Positions 35,601 to 44,260 of a stretch of DNA of 64,000 bases are shown in pieces. Source of the stretch: Halovivax asiaticus JCM 14624 (GTDB lineage: Archaea; Halobacteriota; Halobacteria; Halobacteriales; Natrialbaceae); contig NZ_AOIQ01000021.1 in assembly GCF_000337515.1 (NCBI RefSeq), positions 1-64,000 on the forward strand, in the 5' to 3' direction. Numbering within the stretch: the first letter of the stretch is position 1; each line of letters begins with the position of its first letter. The notes beneath the pieces were generated by a model. It made no database searches, was not told the origin of the DNA, and worked only from the letters and a program-made list of their open reading frames with translations. Both the position numbers and the translations under genes were made by a program.

Positions 35601-35982
35601 CGAGCGGCGTGCCCATGATTTCGACGTCGTACTCCTCAAGGACGCCTTCCTCGGCCAGCTCGGCGGTGACGTTGAGGCCGGTCTGGCCGCCGAGGCCGGC
35701 GATGACGCCGTCTGGCTCTTCCTCACGGATGATCTCGGCGATCGCCTCGGTCGTGATCGGTTCGATGTAGACCCGGTCTGCCATCTCCGGGTCGGTCATG
35801 ATCGTCGCTGGGTTCGAGTTCACGAGGACGACGCGTGCACCCTCTTCCTGCAGGGCCCGGCAGGCCTGTGCGCCGGAGTAGTCGAACTCCGCCGCCTGGC
35901 CGATCTGGATCGGTCCGCTGCCGATGAGCAAGATGGTGCGCTCGTCCGGCTCGTCCCCGGCTCGATGATGCGCGGAAGCCAT
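32698..35982 (-). CDS. carB: Carbamoyl-phosphate synthase large subunit
   Basis: 1,094 residues. It makes carbamoyl phosphate for pyrimidine and arginine synthesis from bicarbonate, ammonia and two ATP. Two tandem halves are visible, each with a pre-ATP-grasp domain ([27 protein letters not shown], and [26 protein letters not shown]) and an ATP-grasp domain. A Ser/Gly/Pro linker sits before the second half, and a C-terminal MGS-like allosteric domain is present ([26 protein letters not shown]). Start ATG at 35982 ([22 protein letters not shown]); the long open frame upstream is not coding. carA is not in this window. Confidence 0.96.
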   Translation of the reverse strand: [1094 protein letters not shown]

Positions 35983-36058
35983 TGGTCGTCCGATTCGAGT
36001 TCGCACATCGTAATAAGCCCCACGATACGCTACGAAACCCGTAACGGATTTTCGAAAT

Positions 36059-36070
36059 TCGAACGTTCGA
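36059..36070. promoter_or_regulatory. Perfect 12-bp palindrome upstream of carB
   Basis: TCGAACGTTCGA lies about 75 bases before the carB start, between carB and the divergent histidine kinase gene, and upstream of a TATA-like CTTATTAC for carB (minus strand, about 36010-36017). A regulator site is possible. Nothing else convincing is seen in the 298-base divergent gap. Confidence 0.35.
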
Positions 36071-36280
36071 TCGTCGTCCCGTCTTCCCCGTCGTCCGGTC
36101 GGCGTTACTCGGCCGGCTGCGTGTGGCTGGGCGGTGTGGGCTGGGTGTCGAGGTGGTAACTTGTCGATTACGGGTGGATGTCTGTGGACCGAAAACCGCC
36201 ACACCATCCGATATGGTCGCTGATATCGGCGAATTTGGCCAATTTCCTTAAGAGCGTTGGACCGGTTTCTCATTGTATTG

Positions 36281-39043
36281 ATGACAACGGAGGACCCCCA
36301 CAGCCCACCTACGTCACGGGTGGTCGTCTACCTCCATCCCGACCCCGACGTCGGTGACGCCGTCGCCGCCGCGCTTGAGAGCGGTTTCTTCGACGTCCTT
36401 CCGGTCTCCCGTCCGGAGCGAGCGCGACAACTCGTCGAAGAGCGGGCCATCGACTGTCTGGTGACAGTCTTCGATCTCCCATCGACCGACGGGCTCTCGT
36501 TCGTCCGATCGCTCCGCTCGGCCGGGATCGTGACGCCCACGGTCATTCACGCCGTGAGCGGGAACGAATCCGTCGCTGCAGCGGCGATCGACACCGACGT
36601 CGCCGGGTACGTTCCCGTCCCGGAGACGCCGGTCGAATCGGTTTCGGCGCTAGCGGACACGGTCGATCGAGCGATCGAGGACTCGACGTCCTCGACGGCG
36701 GCGTTACGACGGCGCTGGCAGACCGTCGAATCGCTCCACGATGTTGCCCTCCAGTTCGAAACCTGCGCGACGCCCGAGGAGACGTATCAATTTGCGGTCG
36801 AAGCACTCGCACAGGTATTGGACGTGTATACGTGCGTACTCTACGTTGCCGAAGACGGCTCGCTCGTCCCGAAGGCGACCGTCGGCTCGTTACCTGGGGG
36901 GTGGCAACCGTACGGACTCGAGGAAGGCGTCGCCGGTCGGACGTTTCAGACTGGCGAATCGAGTCGGTCCGATCACATCCAGTCACACTCGGGTGCCTCA
37001 CCGGCCGAAGATGTGTTACAGTCGGGAATCAGCGTTTCAGTCGGCGATTTCGGGGTGATGCAGGCGGTGTCGGAGCGGCCGGGCGCGTACACGGAGCACG
37101 ACCGGAAACTGGCGGAACTACTTGCTGCACACGTCTCCGCGGCAGTGTCACGAATCCGCTCGAATCGAGAGCTCCGCGCCGAACGGGACCGGTTCGCCAT
37201 GCTCTTCGAGAACGTCCCGGACGCGATTGCAATCACGTACGGGCCGGACCGTTGCGTCGCCGACGTCAATCCGGCGTTCGAACGGGCGTTCGGATTCGAG
37301 CGCGACGAGCTCGTCGACGAGCCAATCGACGACTATCTGCTCCCCGACGCCAGCGACGCGATACACGTCGTCGAGGAAGTCGGAACCGACGAAGTCTTGA
37401 GAGACGAGATCACGCGACAGGGGACCGACGAGCGGCGTGAATACAGTTTCAAGGGGTTCGCGATCGAGGGCGAAGAGACGTTCCAGGAGTACGGTATCTA
37501 TACGGATATTACGGCACAAAAGCGCCGCGAGCGCGAACTCAGGCAGTACAAAACGCTCGTCGAGGCCGTCGGCGATCCGATGTACGTACTCGATGTGGAT
37601 GGCCGCGTCGAGATGGTCAACGAAGCGATGGCATCCGTCCTCGGGAAACCTGCGTCGACGGTGGTCGGGAGCGATCCGAAGACGTTCATGCCGGCCGAAC
37701 ACGTCGATCGTGGCACCGAACTCCTCGTGAGCTTGCTTACGGACCCCGAGCGGCAGTGGGACACGTTCGAGATGGACGTCGAATCGGCCGATGGCGGACC
37801 CTTCATCGCAGAGACGAAGATCTCTCCGCTCCTCGACGATGACGGCGAGTTTGCCGGTAGCGTCGGGGTGATCCGCGACATTACCAGGCGCAAAGAACGG
37901 GAACGGCAGATTCGGGACTTACACGAGGGAACGCGCGATCTCATGGCGGCAGCCGGCACCCAGGCAGTAGCCGAGATGGCGACCGAAGTCGCGGCGGATG
38001 CCCTCGATTTCCCGATCAACGGGGTGTACCTGTACGACGAATCGCTCGCCGCACTCGTCCCCGTGGCCAACTCAGAACGCGCACAGGAACTGCTCGGTTC
38101 GCCGCCCGTCGTCGAAGCGGGCGACGGACTCATGTGGGACGCGTTCGAGACGGGTGAGCCGGTCAGTTATCAGGACGTTCGGGCTGATCCCGAGGTGATG
38201 AATCCGGACACCTTCGTCCGAAGTGAAGCCTTCGTCCCACTCGGCGAACACGGGTTACTCCTCTTTTCGTCTCCGAACGTCGACGACTTCGACGACGAAG
38301 CGCTTGCGCTGGCGAAAATTCTGGGGTCGAACATCGAAGCAGCGCTCGATCGGGCCGAGCGGGAGACGGAACTGGCCGCCCGAACCGACGAACTCGAACG
38401 ACAGAACGAGCGGCTAGACGAGTTTGCGGGGATGGTCAGCCACGACCTGCGAAATCCCCTGACGCTAGCGAACGGCCGCCTCGAACTTGCACGCGACCGC
38501 CTGCACGAAGCGTCCGGACCGCACACCGACGATATCGAAGCACACCTCTCGGAGATCGAGTGGGCCGTCGACCGGATGGAGACGCTCATCGAAGACATGC
38601 TCGAACTGGCGCGAACCGGCCAGCCGATCGACGGGACGACGGCGGTCGACCTTCCGTCGGTCGCGGCGGCGGCACAGCGAACCGTCGATGCCGACCTCGC
38701 GGTCACCGTCGACGACTCGCTCGGCGAGGTCGAAGCGAGCGAGCAACGCGTCCGTGCGATCTTCGAGAACAGCTTTCGGAATGCGATCGATCACGTCGGT
38801 CCGAACGTCACGGTGACCGTCCGTCGGACGCCCGACGGCTTCGCCATCGACGACGACGGACCAGGTATCCCGCCCAAACACCGCGATTCCGTTCTCGAGA
38901 CCGGCTACACCACCGCGAGCGATGGGACCGGGTTCGGCCTCGCGATCGTCGCCGACGTGGCCGAGGCCCACGGCTGGGAGCTCTCGGTCGAGGAGAGTCC
39001 GGATGGTGGTGCCAGAATTCGCGTCGTGACTGACTCATCGTAG
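36281..39043 (+). CDS. Multi-sensor histidine kinase (REC-like, GAF, PAS, PAS, GAF, HisKA, HATPase)
   Basis: 920 residues, soluble. Residues 15-130 form a receiver-like domain with Asp65 in VFDLPSTDG, but the acidic pair at its start and the usual Lys near its end are absent, so it may not be a working receiver. Residues 150-290 form a GAF domain, 300-415 a PAS, 425-540 a second PAS, and 545-690 a second GAF. The HisKA box is VSHDLRNPL with His721. The ATPase has FENSFRNAIDH, DDGPGIPP and GTGFGLAIV. No transmembrane segments, so it senses a cytoplasmic signal. No response regulator gene is adjacent. The ATG at 36281 opens the conserved part; upstream codons are leader. Confidence 0.9.
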   Translation: MTTEDPHSPPTSRVVVYLHPDPDVGDAVAAALESGFFDVLPVSRPERARQLVEERAIDCLVTVFDLPSTDGLSFVRSLRSAGIVTPTVIHAVSGNESVAAAAIDTDVAGYVPVPETPVESVSALADTVDRAIEDSTSSTAALRRRWQTVESLHDVALQFETCATPEETYQFAVEALAQVLDVYTCVLYVAEDGSLVPKATVGSLPGGWQPYGLEEGVAGRTFQTGESSRSDHIQSHSGASPAEDVLQSGISVSVGDFGVMQAVSERPGAYTEHDRKLAELLAAHVSAAVSRIRSNRELRAERDRFAMLFENVPDAIAITYGPDRCVADVNPAFERAFGFERDELVDEPIDDYLLPDASDAIHVVEEVGTDEVLRDEITRQGTDERREYSFKGFAIEGEETFQEYGIYTDITAQKRRERELRQYKTLVEAVGDPMYVLDVDGRVEMVNEAMASVLGKPASTVVGSDPKTFMPAEHVDRGTELLVSLLTDPERQWDTFEMDVESADGGPFIAETKISPLLDDDGEFAGSVGVIRDITRRKERERQIRDLHEGTRDLMAAAGTQAVAEMATEVAADALDFPINGVYLYDESLAALVPVANSERAQELLGSPPVVEAGDGLMWDAFETGEPVSYQDVRADPEVMNPDTFVRSEAFVPLGEHGLLLFSSPNVDDFDDEALALAKILGSNIEAALDRAERETELAARTDELERQNERLDEFAGMVSHDLRNPLTLANGRLELARDRLHEASGPHTDDIEAHLSEIEWAVDRMETLIEDMLELARTGQPIDGTTAVDLPSVAAAAQRTVDADLAVTVDDSLGEVEASEQRVRAIFENSFRNAIDHVGPNVTVTVRRTPDGFAIDDDGPGIPPKHRDSVLETGYTTASDGTGFGLAIVADVAEAHGWELSVEESPDGGARIRVVTDSS

Positions 39044-39129
39044 TCACCGTCGAGGTCCTTCCGTCGTCGCAGTCGGGGTAGAATCGGCTCCTCTCCGGCC
39101 GTCGTAACGCTGCAGACAGACAGTTCGCG

Positions 39130-39654
39130 TCAGTGGGGTGAGTCGACGTTGCGCTCGGCGCGATAGGCGTCGACGAAGGTCTCCACGTCGAACTCGGCGA
39201 GCTGGGACTCGAACTCGGCGATGACCGTGTCGTCGTCGGCGTGGCTGACGGCGTGGTCCATGAGTTCGACGACGAGTTCGACGATGATCTCGTGCAACCG
39301 GCGGGCGTCGAACGTGCTCACCCACAGCAGGGAGTAGCCCACTGCGCCGTCCTCCTCGGCGTCGTGGACGACGATCGACTCCGGAAACTCTTCCATCGTG
39401 ATGCCAAGCAGGTGCGGCGTCCCGAACGCCTCGAAGTCGTCGTCCGTCCCGATCGTCTCGCGCAGGACGTCGACGAAGGGCTCGGGGAAGAAGCGAGACG
39501 GCGGGTGGACGTCGAGGACGACTGCGTGGCGCTCGCCACAGGGGCACGTGTGCTCGCGTAGCCCGAGATCGACCGCCCGGTGATCGAGCGTCTCGCCACA
39601 GGGAAGCTCGAGCGATTCTCGCCCGTCGTCACCGGGAACGCGGGGTGTCGTCAT
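39130..39654 (-). CDS. Conserved haloarchaeal protein of unknown function (DUF5815-like)
   Basis: 174 residues. The N-terminal part has HTCPCGERHAVVLDVHPPSRFFPEPFVDVL with Cys residues near CGETLDH, CPCG that may bind zinc. The middle is a compact alpha/beta stretch (LLGITMEEFPESIVVHDAEEDGAVGYSLLWVSTF), and the end is helical. I recognise it as a family seen across haloarchaea, probably DUF5815, without known function. It converges on the kinase gene. Confidence 0.68.
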   Translation of the reverse strand: MTTPRVPGDDGRESLELPCGETLDHRAVDLGLREHTCPCGERHAVVLDVHPPSRFFPEPFVDVLRETIGTDDDFEAFGTPHLLGITMEEFPESIVVHDAEEDGAVGYSLLWVSTFDARRLHEIIVELVVELMDHAVSHADDDTVIAEFESQLAEFDVETFVDAYRAERNVDSPH

Positions 39655-39724
39655 TACTCGCCGTTCGGTCGGCGAGCCAATAAGGGCGGCGCATCAGTTG
39701 CCCACCGTCCCCGTCGCCGGCTGA

Positions 39725-40144
39725 TCAGGGCCAGTCGTCGCGCTTCTCGCCGGCTTCGGTCTCGTCGACCTCGTCGTCTTCGACGTCGGCGGCGATGGTC
39801 CACTCGGCCGCCTCAGCGGCGTCCTCGACCGAGAGGTACTCCCAGTCCAGTTCGTCGGCCATGGCCTCGTCCTCGTCGGTCGTGCCGATGAAGACTTGCC
39901 GTTCGGTGTCGAACTGGTCTTTGACACTTTCTAGGCTCTCTGCTTTCCCGCGCGGTCCGGAGAAGAAGTCCTGCCGAATGCGGTTCTTTCGGGTGAAGTT
40001 CGTCACCACGTAGGTGGGTTTCTCGGAGACGACGCCCACGTACGTGCTCCAGGAGCGGGCGTCCTCGAAGACGCGCTCCGGGTACGCCAGTTCCTCGAGT
40101 GCGGCCAGCTCGATCGCGAGGGTCATGTCGGTGCCGCCGTTCAT
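39725..40144 (-). CDS. Conserved small haloarchaeal protein (DUF7124-like)
   Basis: 139 residues. LELAALEELAYPE-type start (MTLAIELAALEELAYPERVFEDARSWSTYVGVVSEKPTY is visible here in shortened quote as ELAALEELAYPERVFEDA), then FTRKNRIRQDFFSGPRGKAES, a highly conserved basic block, followed by an acidic helical tail. Looks like a soluble single-domain protein. It probably belongs to the haloarchaeal family DUF7124; role unknown. Same strand as its neighbours on both sides. Confidence 0.68.
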   Translation of the reverse strand: MNGGTDMTLAIELAALEELAYPERVFEDARSWSTYVGVVSEKPTYVVTNFTRKNRIRQDFFSGPRGKAESLESVKDQFDTERQVFIGTTDEDEAMADELDWEYLSVEDAAEAAEWTIAADVEDDEVDETEAGEKRDDWP

Positions 40145-40222
40145 ACTCGGACCTGGCCCGGACGACGCAAAACCGTGTCGATACGCGAAACGCCACCCAC
40201 CTGGAGACGTCCCGGTCCTGGC

Positions 40223-41458
40223 TCAGTCCTGTGCGGGCGCCAGCTCGTCCAGGTCGATCTGCTCGTCGAGCAGCCGGTCCGTCTGACCGCGCAGATCGCG
40301 CTGGTCGCGCATGAGCTGTTTCAGCGGGCGCTGCTGGGAGAGGTCGCCGATGAGGACGCCACCGACGACGCGACCGTCCTGCAGCGCGACGCGGCGCCAC
40401 TCGGTGTCGCTGTAGCGCTGCTCGACGTACTCGTCGCCGATCGTCGGGTGGCCGAACGAGAGGAACGGGAAGTCGAAGTGCGTGATCGAGTACGACGAGA
40501 CCCACTCGAAGCCCTCGGCCTCGTCGTCGGCGGCCATGTTGACCGCGGCGACGCGTCCCTGCTCTTTCGCCGAGCCCCAGGAGCCGTTCTGGGCCTCCTG
40601 GCCGATGAGCGTGTCGTAAAAGCGCGTGATGTCGCCCGCCGCGTAGACGTCGTCGACGCCGGTCTGCATGTACTCGTCGACGGCGATGCCGCCGTCGCGC
40701 TCGATACCAGTTCCGCGGAGGAACTCGGTGTTGAACGTGAGGCCGATGGCGACGCCGGCGAAGTCGCAGGGGTAGCGATCGCCGTTCGGATCCACGGCGG
40801 CCGTGACGTGGCCGTCGTCGTCCACCTCGAAGTGGTCGACGCCGCTGTCGAAGACGGGTTCGACCCCCATCTCGCGCAGGCCGTCGTGGATGATCTCGGC
40901 GCCGTCGGCCGAGAGCGCGTAGCGCCACCAGCGGTCGCCGCGCATGAGGTACTTGCCTTCGACGTCCTGGGCACCCATGACTGCCGCGAAGTCGATACCG
41001 AGCAGCCCGGCTCCGACGGCGACGCCCGCCTCGGCCGCTTCGGCGGCCTCCTTGATCCCGCGGGCGTCCTGGAACGTCCAGAAGTGATAGACGCCGTCGG
41101 CGTCGCTTTGCTCGACCGGCAACTGTGTCGGGGTTCCGCCGGTCGCGACGAGCAGCTTGTCGTAGGAGATGTCCTCGCCCTCGTGCGTGTGGATCGTCTT
41201 TCCGTCGACGTCGATCGAGGTGACGTGCGTGTCGAGCGAGAGGGTAACGCCGCGCTCGTCGTACCAGGACTCGTCGTGGATCGAGATCGGCGCTTCCGGG
41301 AGTTTCCCCTTGGCGTGTTCCTTGATCAGGATCCGGTTGTACAGGGGCTCCCCTTCGTCCGTGATCACCGTGATGGAGGCGTCGGGCTCCTCCTCACGAA
41401 GGGTTTCGGCGGCGGAACTGCCCGCGATCCCGTCGCCGATGATAACGTACTCACTCAT
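40223..41458 (-). CDS. FAD/NAD(P)-dependent oxidoreductase
   Basis: 411 residues, pyridine nucleotide-disulphide reductase type. The FAD-binding motif is YVIIGDGIAGSSAAETLREEEP, the NAD(P)-binding motif AVGAGLLGIDFA (residues about 150), and the second FAD motif is VDDVYAAGDITRFYD. There is no redox-active CxxxxC, so it resembles ferredoxin/rubredoxin reductases or nitrite reductase (NirB-like) FAD subunits rather than thioredoxin reductase. The C-terminal domain has a Trp-rich segment (GDRWWRYALS). The partner is unknown; no ferredoxin gene is adjacent. ATG at 41458 begins at the FAD motif. Confidence 0.88.
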   Translation of the reverse strand: MSEYVIIGDGIAGSSAAETLREEEPDASITVITDEGEPLYNRILIKEHAKGKLPEAPISIHDESWYDERGVTLSLDTHVTSIDVDGKTIHTHEGEDISYDKLLVATGGTPTQLPVEQSDADGVYHFWTFQDARGIKEAAEAAEAGVAVGAGLLGIDFAAVMGAQDVEGKYLMRGDRWWRYALSADGAEIIHDGLREMGVEPVFDSGVDHFEVDDDGHVTAAVDPNGDRYPCDFAGVAIGLTFNTEFLRGTGIERDGGIAVDEYMQTGVDDVYAAGDITRFYDTLIGQEAQNGSWGSAKEQGRVAAVNMAADDEAEGFEWVSSYSITHFDFPFLSFGHPTIGDEYVEQRYSDTEWRRVALQDGRVVGGVLIGDLSQQRPLKQLMRDQRDLRGQTDRLLDEQIDLDELAPAQD

Positions 41459-41620
41459 GTCAGGGGCTTCGGAAGCGGGGTTAAAGTGGGTTGCTATCTC
41501 GCTATCACCGCCCACTGCACATGTACAGGTGACCGTCCTGCTAGCCGATTTTCGATCCGGCTGTCACTGCCCCGCGACCGCGTCGAATCCCTGATGTGGC
41601 TCGCGACCGAACTGTCGCGT

Positions 41621-42259
41621 ATGAAACTCCGGCAGAACGCGCGCCACTTCGCCTCGCGCAAGGCCCTCGAGACGCCAGTCGTCCGCGAGGTCGCCAGACG
41701 AGGCCTGATTCGCCTCCACACACGGGTGTTCCTCGGGAAGGCCGACCCCGATCACGCCGAAGCCCGACGCGATCGGCTGGATGCGCTGTTCGACGCGACG
41801 GTCGACACGTATCTCGCGGCGCTCCAGAACGGATTCAGTGAGGCCGAAGCCCGCGAAATCACTCACTTGCAGGCGAACTTCGACTTCTACAACCACGGCT
41901 GGACGGAGATGATGGAGATCCCCGTCGACGAACTCGACGTCCACTACGACCGGTACGCGGACGCATTCGAGTCCTGGGGAATCTCGATCGACGATCCGCT
42001 CGGCGAGTTCGCTACGAAGCCGCTGCCCGACGCACCCTCGACGCCGGAGCGCCTCGACGATCCGGAGCATCCGCACGCGGCGGACGGATTCGCGGACGAC
42101 GTCTACGTCGAGGGTGACGACGGCGAACTGACCGTCGGTGGCCGAACGCCGTCGGAACCGGTCTCGGTCACGGACGCCGTCGGCGTCGACGAGCGCGCGA
42201 CGTCGACCGATGGAACCGTCGACCAGGTGCCGTCAGGGGACGAGCCTTCAACTAATTGA
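41621..42259 (+). CDS. Conserved haloarchaeal protein (DUF6149-like)
   Basis: 212 residues. The first 140 are mostly helical: MKLRQNARHFASRKALETPVVREV, then ITHLQANFDFYNHGWTEMMEIPVDEL with a His/Asn/Tyr-rich conserved block. The tail (about 145-212) is acidic, Pro-rich and disordered. Looks like the haloarchaeal family DUF6149; function unknown. Two ATGs (41593 and 41621) exist; the latter starts at the conserved part. Confidence 0.72.
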   Translation: MKLRQNARHFASRKALETPVVREVARRGLIRLHTRVFLGKADPDHAEARRDRLDALFDATVDTYLAALQNGFSEAEAREITHLQANFDFYNHGWTEMMEIPVDELDVHYDRYADAFESWGISIDDPLGEFATKPLPDAPSTPERLDDPEHPHAADGFADDVYVEGDDGELTVGGRTPSEPVSVTDAVGVDERATSTDGTVDQVPSGDEPSTN

Positions 42260-42381
42260 GTTCGTCGCACGCGACAGAACTGACACGTCGATTGAACTGG
42301 ATCTTCGACGGAGCTAAACCGGTACACGGGCACCTGCACACGCATCCCGCTGCTGGTCGGCGACGGGATTCGATGCCTGCC

Positions 42382-42618
42382 TTACTCGAGATCGACCTTC
42401 CAAGTCGTACTGGAGGAGTAACCCCACTTCTCGATGTCGACGTCGTAATCACCGTCCTGCAGACTCGTGATGTTCGAACCCACTTCTTTCGCCGTCATTC
42501 CGAGCTCTTGCCCGATGAGGCGCGATTTGAAGTAGGTCTTCGTCCCTGCGTGCTCGCGGAGGTAGGTGAGGATCCGGTGTTGCTTCGTCGAGAGGTCGGG
42601 GGCCATCGTGGCACTCAT
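42382..42618 (-). CDS. Small winged-helix haloarchaeal protein (DUF7123-like)
   Basis: 78 residues: LSTKQHRILTYLREHAGTKTYFKSRLIGQELGMTAKEVGSNITSL is a winged helix-turn-helix, and EKWGYSSSTTWKVDLE is the wing. A family of small regulators conserved across haloarchaea (DUF7123). Single gene. A strong Shine-Dalgarno sequence precedes the ATG, unusual here since most neighbours look leaderless, so the start is well supported. Confidence 0.82.
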   Translation of the reverse strand: MSATMAPDLSTKQHRILTYLREHAGTKTYFKSRLIGQELGMTAKEVGSNITSLQDGDYDVDIEKWGYSSSTTWKVDLE

Positions 42619-42622
42619 ACAC

Positions 42623-42630
42623 TCACCTCC
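42623..42630 (-). promoter_or_regulatory. Strong ribosome-binding site for the DUF7123-like gene
   Basis: On the minus strand GGAGGTGA lies 4 bases before the ATG at 42618, a full match to the anti-Shine-Dalgarno end of 16S rRNA. It decides the start codon and implies a leadered mRNA. Confidence 0.7.
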
Positions 42631-43134
42631 GACGAGGACGCCCTTGAGGGGTTTGGTACGTGTGGTTAATCCGGTGCCGTCTTGCGATTTTCACTCTCCA
42701 GTAGCGAGTTATTACCGGCCGATTGCGGTCGGTTGGTACAGGGAGGCAACCGTGGCTGGAGCGCGGTTGCAAGCTGGCGGGTGAGCAACAGCCGACCCGA
42801 CTGCCAGCCGGTCGTCTGGGAGACCGGAACTGGACAGGCGTCGGCCGATGATACCCCTTAGGACGATACGTCTCTCGCAAACGGGGTGTGCGCGATATGG
42901 TCCACAACGGAATTCCGGGGCGGAAGAACGGTTCCGTGACTCAAGACGAAGCGACGGGGTGAGCGTGTGAGGCGGCTGTCGAGGGTGGGCGGGCTTGATC
43001 CGGTACGGATACCGGGATCGGTGGTGGTAAAACCGGGTTGGCGCGCCGAATCAGTGTATATCCTAAAAAAGAAATCCCGGTTCGTTCGTGGTCCGGGCGA
43101 ATCTCTTCGAATTCGGGCCGTTTTGTGTTCGATA
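42631..43134. other. Long non-coding gap between the DUF7123-like gene and tfb
   Basis: About 500 bases with no supported gene; short open frames here are Arg/Pro/Ser-rich and lack family character. TTAACC at about 42667-42672 on the minus side may be the TATA element of the DUF7123-like gene. The remainder, including a CCTAAAAAAG run at about 43064-43072, may be leader or regulatory DNA of tfb. No strong repeats are seen. Confidence 0.4.
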
Positions 43135-43147
43135 CCGAAATACTTAA
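43135..43147 (+). promoter_or_regulatory. BRE and TATA box of tfb
   Basis: CCGAAA (BRE-like) followed by TACTTAA, a clear haloarchaeal core promoter, about 80 bases before the tfb ATG. It predicts a leader of about 55 bases. Confidence 0.6.
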
Positions 43148-43226
43148 CCGCCGCGTATCTGAACAAGGGTAGCAACGACTCTGGCCGCGCGCACCACTGT
43201 TCACCCGGTCAGCGCACACATCTCGC

Positions 43227-44207
43227 ATGACGAACGCCTCCCAGACCACACGAGTACGACGTAGCGAACAGGAAACGACCGAACAAGAGGACGAGTCGAC
43301 TCACGACCGCGTCAGCTGCCCCGAGTGCAGCGGACAGCTTGTCGCCGACGACGAACACGGTGAGACCGTCTGTGCCGACTGTGGCCTCGTCGTCGCCGAG
43401 GACTCCGTCGACCGCGGACCGGAGTGGCGCGCCTTCGACGCCAGCGAGAAGAACGAGAAATCTCGCGTCGGCGCCCCGACGACGAACACGATGCACGACA
43501 AGGGCCTGTCGACCAACATCGACTGGCGCAACAAGGACGCCTACGGCAACTCGCTGGGGTCGCGCCAGCGAGAGAAGATGCAGCGCCTGCGCAAGTGGAA
43601 CGAGCGCTTCCGCACCCGTGACTCCAAAGAGCGCAACTTAAAGCAGGCCCTCGGCGAGATCGACCGCATGGCGAGTGCGGTCGGCCTCCCGACGAACGTC
43701 CGCGAGACCGCGTCGGTCATCTACCGCCGCGCCCTGGAGGAGGACCTGCTCCCCGGCCGATCCATCGAAGGTGTCTCGACGGCCTGCGTCTACGCCGCCG
43801 CGCGCCAGGCCGGCGTCCCCCGCAGCCTGGACGAGATCGCCGATGTGTCCCGCGTCGAGAAGAACGAGATCGCCCGGACCTACCGCTACGTGGTTCGCGA
43901 ACTCGGCCTCGAGGTCCAGCCGGCAGACCCCGAGAGCTACGTCCCGCGCTTCGCCTCGGGCCTCGACCTCTCCGACGAGTCCGAACACCGCGCTCGCTCG
44001 CTGCTGAAGAACGCGAAGGAGAAGGGCGTCCACTCAGGCAAGTCGCCGGTCGGGCTCGCCGCGGCCGCGGTCTACGCCGCCGCCCTGCTCACAAACGAGA
44101 AGACCACCCAGGCCGCTGTGAGCGAGGTCGCCGACATCTCCGAAGTGACGATCCGCAACCGCTACCACGAACTGCTCGAAGCCGAGGACTCGATCGGGCT
44201 GGCCTGA
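43227..44207 (+). CDS. tfb: Transcription initiation factor IIB (TFB)
   Basis: 326 residues. The N-terminal zinc ribbon uses Cys31, Cys34, Cys49 and Cys52 (CPEC and CADC). The B-finger/reader region is EWRAFDASEKNEKSRVGAP, with DKGLSTNIDWRNKDAYG following. Two cyclin repeats then cover about residues 125-220 and 225-320, with the BRE-binding helix-turn-helix in EVADISEVTIRNRYHELLE near the C-terminus. Haloarchaea carry several TFBs; this one has an acidic N-terminal leader. Monocistronic, strong promoter. Confidence 0.96.
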   Translation: MTNASQTTRVRRSEQETTEQEDESTHDRVSCPECSGQLVADDEHGETVCADCGLVVAEDSVDRGPEWRAFDASEKNEKSRVGAPTTNTMHDKGLSTNIDWRNKDAYGNSLGSRQREKMQRLRKWNERFRTRDSKERNLKQALGEIDRMASAVGLPTNVRETASVIYRRALEEDLLPGRSIEGVSTACVYAAARQAGVPRSLDEIADVSRVEKNEIARTYRYVVRELGLEVQPADPESYVPRFASGLDLSDESEHRARSLLKNAKEKGVHSGKSPVGLAAAAVYAAALLTNEKTTQAAVSEVADISEVTIRNRYHELLEAEDSIGLA

Positions 44208-44260
44208 TCGCTCCGACGAGTCAGATTGGGACCCGCACGACCGATCTTTTCCACGAACCA

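Noticed and set aside
42623-42907. 94-codon minus-strand open frame upstream of the DUF7123-like gene
   Set aside because: Arg/Pro-rich nonsense; overlaps the ribosome-binding site of the real gene.
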